NCBI RefSeq assembly: GCF_900100925.1
Contig: NZ_FNKO01000002.1
Location: forward strand, 1 to 64,000
Reading direction: 5' to 3'
Length of the DNA stretch: 64,000 nt
From: Actinopolyspora saharensis
GTDB lineage: Bacteria; Actinomycetota; Actinomycetes; Mycobacteriales; Pseudonocardiaceae
Made by a program: the position numbers and the translations under genes. Below, in pieces: positions 57,239-64,000 of this stretch (positions within the stretch are counted from its first letter, which is position 1; the number at the start of each line of letters is the position of its first letter). The notes under the pieces are model-generated. The model ran no database searches. It was not told the origin of the DNA and worked only from the letters and a program-made list of their open reading frames with translations.

Positions 57239-57285
57239 AAAAACGGTCGTCGTCGGTTCCGGGGGCACCGGAACCGACGACGACC
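57239..57285 (-). terminator. Intrinsic terminator of the amt-glnB transcript
   Basis: A perfect 16-bp stem (57285-57270 with 57260-57245) with a 9-base loop, followed on the minus strand by a cytidine-free run: G then TTTTT at 57243-57239. It lies about 150 bases after glnB. Confidence 0.8.
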
Positions 57286-57436
57286 GCGGAGGACAACGCG
57301 AAGGAGGGGACCACCGGTGTTTCCCGTCGCGGCGATGACCGGGCCGTGATGTCGCCGGAACGTTCACCCGAGCGATCCCGGCCACCGCGGAACGCTCCGC
57401 CCCGACGAACCCGCCATCCCCGGAACGGGAACCTGA

Positions 57437-57775
57437 TCAGACCGCCTGCTCACCCGTTTCGCCGGTGCGCACCCGCACCACCGACTCGACCGGCGTCATC
57501 CACACCTTGCCGTCCCCGACTCGTCCGCTGCGCGCGGAGGAAACCACCGCCCGCAGCACGTCGTCGGCATCGTCGTCGTTGACCAGGACCTCGATCCTGG
57601 TCTTTTCCACGACATCCACTTCGTACTCGGCACCCCGGTAGATCTCGGTGTGCCCACGTTGCCTGCCGTAGCCCTGGACATCGGCGATGGTCATGCCACG
57701 GACCCCGAGCTCGGTCAACGAGTTGCGCACCTCGTCCACCTTGTGCTGCTGAACGACCGCCGTGAGCAACTTCAT
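57437..57775 (-). CDS. glnB: Nitrogen regulatory protein P-II
   Basis: 112 residues. Trimeric sensor of 2-oxoglutarate and ATP/ADP that controls ammonium uptake. The T-loop Tyr51 is present (GAEYEVD), the adenylylation/uridylylation site in actinobacteria and others. KIEVLV-like RIEVLVNDDDADDV and the C-loop MTPVESVVRVRTGE are intact. Its ATG overlaps the amt stop, the standard amt-glnK pairing. Confidence 0.94.
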   Translation of the reverse strand: MKLLTAVVQQHKVDEVRNSLTELGVRGMTIADVQGYGRQRGHTEIYRGAEYEVDVVEKTRIEVLVNDDDADDVLRAVVSSARSGRVGDGKVWMTPVESVVRVRTGETGEQAV

Positions 57776-59112
57776 CGGACGCTTCCCTCCAGCTCCTCGA
57801 CGGAACCACGCTCGCCCGCCGCTGATTTGCGCAGCGTACTGCCCGCATCACCGAAGTGGTACCCGGCCTCGGCGTGCTCGGTCTCGTCGATACCGACGTA
57901 CTCGTCGCGCTCGTCGAGCCGGAAGCCGATCGTTTTCTGCAGCACCCACGCGATGACCCAGCTCAGCACCAGCGAGTACGCGAACACCGCGACGGCTCCG
58001 ACGGCCTGACGCCACAGCTGGTCCACGCCGCCCCCGTAGAAGAGCCCGGCCACCCCGGCGGGGGTGCTCTCCGAGGCGAAGAACCCGACCAGCAGCGTCC
58101 CGATGAGACCACCCACCAGGTGAACTCCGACCACGTCCAGCGAGTCGTCGAAGCGCAGTCGGTACTTGAGCTCCACGGCCAGGGCGCACCCGGCTCCGGC
58201 CACGGCACCGATCGCGATGGCACCGAGCGGGGTGACCGCCGAGCACGCCGGAGTGATGGCCACCAGTCCGGCGACTATTCCGGACACGGCCCCCAGCGTG
58301 GTCGGTTTGCCGTGCCGGATCCGCTCGACGAGCATCCACGCCAGCATGGCCGCGCTGGCTCCGACGAGCGTGTTGACGAAGACCACGGCCGCCGTGGTGC
58401 CCGCGGTCAGGGCGGAACCCGCGTTGAAGCCGAACCAGCCGAACCACAGCAGACCGGCGCCGAGCACCACGAGCGGCAGGTTGTGCGGCTTGCCCGTCCC
58501 CCGGGGCCAGCCCGTCCGGGGCCCCAGCACGAACACCAGGGCCAAGGCGGCAGCACCCGCGTTGATGTGCACGGCGGTCCCGCCCGCGAAGTCGATCGCG
58601 GCCACCCTGTTGGCGATCCAGCCGCCCACAGCGGTGATCTCACCGGAGGCGCTCGTCTCGTCGAAGGCGAACACCCAGTGGGCCACGGGGAAGTACACCA
58701 GGGTGGCCCAGAGCCCGGCGAAGAGCACCCACGGACCGAAACGAGCGCGGTCGGCCACGGCACCGGATATGAGAGCCACGGTGAGGATCGCGAACATGGC
58801 TTGGAACGCCACGAAAGCGAAGGTGGGGATCGTGTCGGACATGTCCTCGGCCCCCACGAGCCGGGACAGCCCGAAGAACTCCAGCGGGGAACCGAGCAGT
58901 CCGACTCCGCCGAGATCGCTGCCGAACGCTGCGGAATATCCGTACAGCACCCAGAGCACACCGACCACACCCAGGCTCGCCAGGCTCATCATCAGCATGT
59001 TGAGCACGCCGCGGGAGCGGACCATCCCGCCGTAGAACAAAGCCAAGCCGGGTGTCATGAGCATGACGAGAGCAGCACACACGAGCACCCAGGCGGTGTC
59101 ACCCGAATTCAC
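57772..59112 (-). CDS. amt: Ammonium transporter
   Basis: 446 residues, about eleven TM helices. Pore motifs: FYGGMVRSRGVLNM, FDFAGGT-like IDFAGGTAVHINAG and VGVHLVGGLIGTL carrying the twin His. The GTG at 59112 has GGAGG four bases upstream; the longer frame is not family-like. The C-terminal tail is the contact for the P-II protein made by the coupled downstream gene. Confidence 0.94.
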   Translation of the reverse strand: MNSGDTAWVLVCAALVMLMTPGLALFYGGMVRSRGVLNMLMMSLASLGVVGVLWVLYGYSAAFGSDLGGVGLLGSPLEFFGLSRLVGAEDMSDTIPTFAFVAFQAMFAILTVALISGAVADRARFGPWVLFAGLWATLVYFPVAHWVFAFDETSASGEITAVGGWIANRVAAIDFAGGTAVHINAGAAALALVFVLGPRTGWPRGTGKPHNLPLVVLGAGLLWFGWFGFNAGSALTAGTTAAVVFVNTLVGASAAMLAWMLVERIRHGKPTTLGAVSGIVAGLVAITPACSAVTPLGAIAIGAVAGAGCALAVELKYRLRFDDSLDVVGVHLVGGLIGTLLVGFFASESTPAGVAGLFYGGGVDQLWRQAVGAVAVFAYSLVLSWVIAWVLQKTIGFRLDERDEYVGIDETEHAEAGYHFGDAGSTLRKSAAGERGSVEELEGSVR

Positions 59113-59454
59113 ATCGCCTCCAGTACGAGCCAGCGGTCCAGGTTGAGACCGCATCCTCGGAGGCCTGTGTTTCCCGACGTGAATACGAGCGTGTCCGCTC
59201 GATGAAATCATCCCGCTGTCCGGTTAAGCGGGGGTTTGCGACATCACCGCCGTGTTAACCGGGTCCGCGAACCGGAAGCGGTCCGCGGACCCGGAGAAAT
59301 CGCCGACCGAGCCTTCCCGCGAAGGCCCCGAACCGCACGGGAGTCCGACGTCGGATCGGCACCGGTGCTCACCCGGGCCCAGGCGGCACTGACCTCAGCA
59401 GCGCTCGCCCGGGGGAACAGCTCTCGTTCGGGAAGCGGCTCGTTCGGGAAGCGC
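59113..59454. other. Region upstream of amt
   Basis: 342 bases between ftsY and amt on the minus strand. It holds the GGTTAA inverted repeat listed below and a possible -10 (TATTCA, minus strand, near 59180). No gene seen. Confidence 0.4.
59221..59261. promoter_or_regulatory. Inverted repeat upstream of amt
   Basis: CGGTTAA (59221-59227) and TTAACCG (59255-59261), a perfect 7-bp inverted repeat with a 27-base spacing, about 110-150 bases upstream of the amt start. The half-sites recall GlnR a-sites (GTnAC-like) only loosely. Confidence 0.35.
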
Positions 59455-61023
59455 TCATTCGAGCAGGGCGTCGACGAAGGCCTCCGGCTCGAACGGGGCG
59501 AGGTGGTCGGCCCCTTCACCGAGCCCCACCAGCTTGACCGGGACGCCGAGCTCACGCTGCACCTGGAAGACGATGCCGCCCTTGGCCGTGCCGTCCAACT
59601 TCGTGAGGACGATCCCCGTCACGTCCACCACGTCGGCGAACACCCTCGCCTGGGCGAGACCGTTCTGGCCGGTGGTGGCGTCGAGCACCAGCAGCACCTC
59701 GTCGACCTGGGCACGCTTCTCCACCACACGCTTGACCTTGCCCAGCTCGTCCATCAGGCCGGTCTTGGTGTGCAGCCTGCCCGCCGTGTCGACGAGGATC
59801 GCGTCCACGCCCGAATCGGCTCCGCGCTGCACGGCCTCGAAGGCCACGCTGGCCGGGTCCGCTCCCTCATCGCCGCGAACGACCTCGGCACCGACCCGTT
59901 CGCCCCAGGTCGCGAGTTGCTCCACGGCGGCTGCCCTGAACGTGTCGGCCGCGCCGAGCAGCACCGAACGTCCTTCGGAGACCAGCACGCGCGCGAGCTT
60001 GCCCGTCGTGGTCGTCTTGCCGGTCCCGTTGACCCCGACGACCAGCAGGACGGCGGGCTTTCCCCCGTCGGAGGGATCACCGTGCGGCAGCGCCTGCACG
60101 TCCCGCGAAAGCTGCGGGCCGAGAGCGTCGATCAGCACCTCGCGCAGCAGACTCCTGGCCTGCTCCGGGGTGCGTACCGCCCGCGCTGCCACCTCGGTGC
60201 GCAGCCGCTGGATTATCTCGGAGGAGGTGGCCGCACCTATGTCGGCCATCAGCAGCGTGTCCTCGATCTCCTCCCAGGAGTCCTCGTCGAGGTCCCCCGC
60301 ACCGAGCAGCCCGAGCACGCTCTGACCGAACATCGACCGCGAGCGCGAAAGCCTGCCGCGCAGCCGTTCGAGCCTGCCGGTGGACGGCTCGATCGGTTCG
60401 GCCTCGACCTCCGCCCCGGCCGATTCGGCCTCGGCCGGCGCGGACTCTGCCGGTGCGGTTTCTGTCTGCGCGGGCTCGGCCGCGGTACTTTCCGCCACCA
60501 CCTCCTCGGTGGCGGAGCTCTCCGCCTCCTCCGGAGGCGCAGTGTGCTCACCGCTCGGAGCGGTTTCGGACTCCGGTTCCGCGGGAGGCTGTTGCTCCGG
60601 AACGGACGGGGTCTCCGTGCTCTCCGGCTCCTCCAGGGGGCGGGACTCCGCGGGGGCGGTGTCGGAGACGTCCTCGGCCTCGGCGGTGGACTCGCCCTCG
60701 GCCGAGGGCGGAAGCGGGACGTCCACTATGTCGCGGCGCGCGCTTTCCCTGGGCACGGCGGCATCATCGCCGACTCCGGGCTGTCCCTCCGTCTCCGTGC
60801 GCTCCTCGACGGGATGCTCCGGAACAGCGGTGTCCCCGCCACTGGAGAGACTGATGCCGCTGCCCGCGCGGTAACCACCGCCCTGACCGGTCGCGGTATC
60901 CTCCTGCTCACCCCGGCCGAGACTGACCCGTCTGCGCCGGGCGAGCAACACGCCCGTAGCGACGAGCACCGCCAGCACGATCAGTGCGGCAACAATGATC
61001 AGGATCACGTTCGTGGTGGACAC
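59455..61023 (-). CDS. ftsY: Signal recognition particle receptor FtsY
   Basis: 522 residues. One N-terminal TM helix (about 6-27), a long acidic Glu/Ser/Pro/Ala-rich linker (about 40-210) and the NG GTPase domain (GVNGTGKTTTTGKLA, LVDTAGRLHTK, LTKLDGTAKGG). The TM anchor and long acidic region are the actinobacterial form. Divergent from anmK. Confidence 0.95.
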   Translation of the reverse strand: MSTTNVILIIVAALIVLAVLVATGVLLARRRRVSLGRGEQEDTATGQGGGYRAGSGISLSSGGDTAVPEHPVEERTETEGQPGVGDDAAVPRESARRDIVDVPLPPSAEGESTAEAEDVSDTAPAESRPLEEPESTETPSVPEQQPPAEPESETAPSGEHTAPPEEAESSATEEVVAESTAAEPAQTETAPAESAPAEAESAGAEVEAEPIEPSTGRLERLRGRLSRSRSMFGQSVLGLLGAGDLDEDSWEEIEDTLLMADIGAATSSEIIQRLRTEVAARAVRTPEQARSLLREVLIDALGPQLSRDVQALPHGDPSDGGKPAVLLVVGVNGTGKTTTTGKLARVLVSEGRSVLLGAADTFRAAAVEQLATWGERVGAEVVRGDEGADPASVAFEAVQRGADSGVDAILVDTAGRLHTKTGLMDELGKVKRVVEKRAQVDEVLLVLDATTGQNGLAQARVFADVVDVTGIVLTKLDGTAKGGIVFQVQRELGVPVKLVGLGEGADHLAPFEPEAFVDALLE

Positions 61024-61137
61024 GCGTCCATCGTCGCACTACCCGCGACGTTCTCCCGACTCGACCCTTGTGGGGAATTCACCGGAAATCGACGTGTCAC
61101 GCTTGCTTTTTTTCAAGGAGTGACCTACACCACCAGT

Positions 61138-62421
61138 ATGGCGAAGTGTCGCGTGATCGGTCTGCACTCCGGCACGTCCATGGACGCCCTGGACGTCGCC
61201 GCGGCCGAGCTGCGGCTGCACGGCGACGAGATCGAGCTGGAACCGCTGGGCCACGACGAGCTCCCCTACCCCGAGCGACTTCGGGCGGAACTCGCGGATC
61301 CGAGCCGATCACGCGAAGCGGGCCCGGAAACGTGGTGCCGAATCGACACCGGTCTGGGACGCGCCCTGGCCGATGCGGCACGACACGGCATCGCCGAGCT
61401 CGCGAACGGGCGGGCCGACCTCGTGGTCTCACTGGGGCAGACCGCCCACCACCTGGTCGACGACCGAGGCCGCGCCCGCGGAACGCTCCAGCTGGGTCAG
61501 CCCGCCTGGATCGCCGAGGAAACCGGACTTCCCGTGGTGTCCGACCTGCGCTCCCGGGACATCGCAGCGGGAGGGCAGGGCGCACCGCTGGCAGCCCTGT
61601 TCGACGCGCTCTGGCTGCGCGGGCTCCACCGGGACCCGCCCGACGCGAGCGGGACCGAGCGGGAAGCACCTTCGACAGCGACGACGCTCAACATCGGCGG
61701 GATCGCCAACATAACGGTGGACGGCCCCCGCGGGGTGCTCGCCTACGACACCGGCCCGGGCAACGCCCTCATCGACGCCGCGGCGGCGATGGTCACCGAC
61801 GAGCGGACCAGCGACGTCGACGGGGAGCTCGCCGCGGCGGGACGGGTCCGCGACGACCTGCTCGGAGCGCTGCTCGCCGATGAGTACTACTCGACCCCAC
61901 CCCCCAAGTCCACGGGCAAGGAGCGGTTCAACGCCGAGTACCTGCGCACCCGGCTCTCCGTGCTGCCACCGATCGACGGGCAGGACCTGCTGGCCACGGT
62001 TACCGCCCTGACGGCACGAACCGTGGCTCAGGAGTGCGCGGGGCACGCCTCGAGGTTCGTCATCGCCTCGGGAGGAGGCATCGCCAACCCGGTGCTGCTG
62101 GACGCCCTGCGCACCGAACTCGCCCACCGCGACGTCGAGCTCCGCACCAGCGAGCACCACGGCATCCCCAGCGGGGGCAAGGAGGCCTACCTGACAGCTG
62201 TGCTGGGGTTCCTCGCGGTGCACGGCGTCGCGGGCAACCACCCCGCAGCCACGGGAGCGGCGGGGCCGCGAGTGCTGGGCAGCATCACCCCGGGGCACGA
62301 GCCGCTCCGACTCCCCGCTCCCGCCGACGCACCGGTCAACGCACTGCGGGTACTTCCGCGGGAGAACGTGCTCGCCGAGAAGGATCAGGAGCCCGCATGC
62401 GCGCCGTCGACCTCGCGATAA
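61138..62421 (+). CDS. anmK: Anhydro-N-acetylmuramic acid kinase
   Basis: 427 residues. Opens the anhydro ring and phosphorylates anhMurNAc to MurNAc-6-P in peptidoglycan recycling. ATP site GLHSGTSMDALD, then SLGQTAHH, LNIGGIANIT, DTGPGNALID and the C-terminal SGGGIANPVL. The ATG at 61138 is 17 bases from AAGGAG, which is far; the GTG at 61120 overlaps that site, so the start is unsure. The last 25 bases overlap the symporter gene. Confidence 0.92.
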   Translation: MAKCRVIGLHSGTSMDALDVAAAELRLHGDEIELEPLGHDELPYPERLRAELADPSRSREAGPETWCRIDTGLGRALADAARHGIAELANGRADLVVSLGQTAHHLVDDRGRARGTLQLGQPAWIAEETGLPVVSDLRSRDIAAGGQGAPLAALFDALWLRGLHRDPPDASGTEREAPSTATTLNIGGIANITVDGPRGVLAYDTGPGNALIDAAAAMVTDERTSDVDGELAAAGRVRDDLLGALLADEYYSTPPPKSTGKERFNAEYLRTRLSVLPPIDGQDLLATVTALTARTVAQECAGHASRFVIASGGGIANPVLLDALRTELAHRDVELRTSEHHGIPSGGKEAYLTAVLGFLAVHGVAGNHPAATGAAGPRVLGSITPGHEPLRLPAPADAPVNALRVLPRENVLAEKDQEPACAPSTSR

Positions 62422-63929
62422 TCGGGATCTACCTGCTCACCGTCCCCGCGCTTGGCGTCCTCCTCGCGGGCAGGCAGCGCGGGACCAGGGACTACTTCCT
62501 GGGCAACCGAACACTGCCCTGGTGGGCGGTGTGCCTGTCCGTGGTGGCCACCGAGACGTCCACGCTGACCGTGATCAGCGTTCCCACGGTCGCCTATCTC
62601 GGCTCGTTCACCTACCTGCAGCTCGCGCTCGGGTACCTGATCGGCCGCGTCCTCGTCGCCCTCGTGCTCCTGCCGCGCTACTACGCGGGTGACCTGGTCA
62701 GCGCCTACGCGTTCCTCGGGAAGCGCTTCGGACAGGGGCTGCAGGCCACCGCATCGGTCACCTTCCTGGTAACCAGGCTGCTCGCCGACGGCCTCCGCCT
62801 GTTCGCTACCGCCATCCCGGTCAAGGTCATGCTCGGCTCCTTCGGGCTATCGGTCTCGTACTGGCAGATCATCCTGGCGCTGTCGGCGCTGACGGTCGTC
62901 TACACCTACTTCGGCGGTATCCGGGCCGTGGTGTGGGTGGACGTGGTGCAGATGGGGGTCTACGTGGCCGGCTCCGTGGTGGCGGGGCTGATCCTGATGG
63001 GCCAACTCCCCCCTGACTGGTTCGGGCGCGCCCTGGAGGCGGGCAAGTTCACGGTGTTCGACTCGAGTTCGCCCGTGCTCACCAGCCAGTACTCGACGGT
63101 GACCGCCGTGGTGGGGGGCGCGTTCTTCGCCATGGCCTCGCACGGAGCCGATCAGCTGATGGTGCAGCGGCTGCTCGCGTGCCGCAGTCTCGCCGACAGC
63201 CGCCGCGCGGTGATCGGCAGCGGTTTCGTCGTGCTGTTGCAGTTCGCGTTGTTCCTGTTCATCGGTTCGATGCTGTGGGTCTTCTTCTCCGGGACCTCAC
63301 CGGAGCGGATGGGGATGAGCAGTGCCGACGAGCTGTTCCCCAGCTTCATCGTGAACGAACTCCCGCCCGGCCTGTCCGGCGTGCTGATAGCCGGGATCCT
63401 CGCCGCCGCCATGAGCACCCTGTCCTCCTCGCTGAACTCGCTGTCCACATCGACCATCAGCGATCTGTACCAGCGCATCACCAAGCGCCGCCCGGACGAG
63501 GCGAAACTGCTGCGCTCGGCACGGTTGGCGACCGTGGGCTGGGCGCTGGTCTTCGTCGGGTTCGCCGCCGTGTTCACCACCACCGACAACCCCGTGGTCG
63601 AGATCGGCCTGGGAATAGCCTCCTACACCTACGGCGCCCTGCTGGGCGCGTTCCTGCTCGGGCTGCTCGTCGGACGTGCCCGGCAGAGCGATGCGGTCGT
63701 GGCCTTCCTCACCACGCTGGTCGGGGTGCTGTACCTGGCGCTCGGCGTGACCTTCCCGACCGGAGAGGACGGAAGCCAGCCGCTGGCCTTCCCCTGGTAC
63801 ACACCGATCGGGGTGGTGACGACCCTGGTCGTGGGCTGGCTGCTCTCGCTGCGGCACAGCGGTCACGACCGGACGAGCACGACCGAGCCGAACCCGGAAC
63901 GGATCTCCGGGCCGTCCGATCCGGGCTGA
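62397..63929 (+). CDS. Sodium:solute symporter family protein
   Basis: 510 residues with about thirteen TM helices in the SSS/LeuT-like fold. GRQRGTRDYFLGNRTLPWWAV, VWVDVVQMGVY and AGILAAAMSTLSSSLNSLSTS (parts of one SSF signature each) are clear. The ATG at 62397 follows AGGAG with five-base spacing, inside the end of anmK, so the two are coupled. The substrate may be a muropeptide sugar or related sugar acid; this is inference from the neighbour only. Confidence 0.9.
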   Translation: MRAVDLAIIGIYLLTVPALGVLLAGRQRGTRDYFLGNRTLPWWAVCLSVVATETSTLTVISVPTVAYLGSFTYLQLALGYLIGRVLVALVLLPRYYAGDLVSAYAFLGKRFGQGLQATASVTFLVTRLLADGLRLFATAIPVKVMLGSFGLSVSYWQIILALSALTVVYTYFGGIRAVVWVDVVQMGVYVAGSVVAGLILMGQLPPDWFGRALEAGKFTVFDSSSPVLTSQYSTVTAVVGGAFFAMASHGADQLMVQRLLACRSLADSRRAVIGSGFVVLLQFALFLFIGSMLWVFFSGTSPERMGMSSADELFPSFIVNELPPGLSGVLIAGILAAAMSTLSSSLNSLSTSTISDLYQRITKRRPDEAKLLRSARLATVGWALVFVGFAAVFTTTDNPVVEIGLGIASYTYGALLGAFLLGLLVGRARQSDAVVAFLTTLVGVLYLALGVTFPTGEDGSQPLAFPWYTPIGVVTTLVVGWLLSLRHSGHDRTSTTEPNPERISGPSDPG

Positions 63930-64000
63930 TCGTAAGTCCTTCCGTTCACCCGGTCCGCGGCGCCACCGGCCCGGCACCGCGAGCTGTCACCGGACGTCCG

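Larger units (their letters stand above)
56833..57436. other. Intergenic region with two strong inverted repeats
   Basis: 604 bases between glnB and the P-loop ATPase gene. It holds the glnB terminator (57239-57285), a 15-bp palindromic hairpin (57166-57198) and a region rich in short GC repeats. No gene was supported. Confidence 0.5.

Noticed and set aside
1-64000. tRNA, rRNA, tmRNA, CRISPR arrays and insertion sequences
   Set aside because: Gaps were read for T-loop-like GGTTCRA motifs, regularly spaced repeats and transposase motifs; nothing convincing was found.

Overview
The window is high-GC DNA from a mycothiol-producing, sporulating-type actinomycete. The evidence is a mycothione reductase, a WhiG-type sigma factor, an actinobacterial dxr-rip1-ispG string, DUF2631 and DUF2469 proteins, and many GTG starts. 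The family Actinopolysporaceae/Pseudonocardiaceae is a guess; nothing in the sequence fixes the genus. No tRNA, rRNA, CRISPR array, insertion sequence or prophage was recognised.

Layout. (1) 1-1.45 kb: an S1 protease fragment and a DegV gene, both broken by single-base deletions that all have the same sense and mostly fall in homopolymer runs, which looks more like poor end-of-contig sequence than gene decay. (2) 1.6-15.9 kb: a YbhB-type protein, then a cell-surface polysaccharide locus: a Wzz/BY-kinase-like protein with a degenerate P-loop, a flippase, a CDP-alcohol phosphotransferase with a cytidylyltransferase, a secreted beta-helix protein, a secreted propeller protein, two glycosyltransferases, an O-antigen-ligase/polymerase and an initiating sugar-phosphate transferase. 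(3) 16.3-26.2 kb: mycothione reductase, a CynX-type transporter divergent from a FadR-type regulator, cobyric acid synthase, methionine aminopeptidase, an orphan PIN protein, a PBP2a-like lipoprotein transpeptidase and an acetyltransferase. (4) 26.4-33.7 kb: ispG, rip1, dxr (MEP pathway plus site-2 protease), DUF2631, rlmN, a DtxR-family regulator with MntR-type metal ligands and a small membrane protein. (5) 33.8-38.3 kb: rpsB-tsf-pyrH-frr-cdsA on the minus strand, with an intrinsic terminator placed directly before the pyrH ribosome binding site. (6) 38.7-50.2 kb: an M23 peptidase, then a minus-strand run of housekeeping genes: rpsP, khpA, rimM, trmD, rplS, lepB, rnhB, DUF2469, yraN, yifB, dprA, xerC, whiG. 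(7) 50.4-64 kb: a CPBP protease, amidohydrolase, ffh, DEAD-box helicase, P-loop kinase-like protein, amt-glnB, ftsY, and a plus-strand pair anmK plus sodium:solute symporter.

How it works together. Most of the window is core metabolism and translation in conserved order. The accessory part is the polysaccharide locus, which has initiation, extension, export, polymerisation and chain-length genes plus a CDP-activated alcohol-phosphate module. That module suggests a polymer carrying a phospho-alcohol group. Regulatory structures stand out at pyrH, rpsB, rpsB-tsf, rpsP, the PBP gene, the transporter/FadR divergent promoter and the rpsB/M23 intergenic region.
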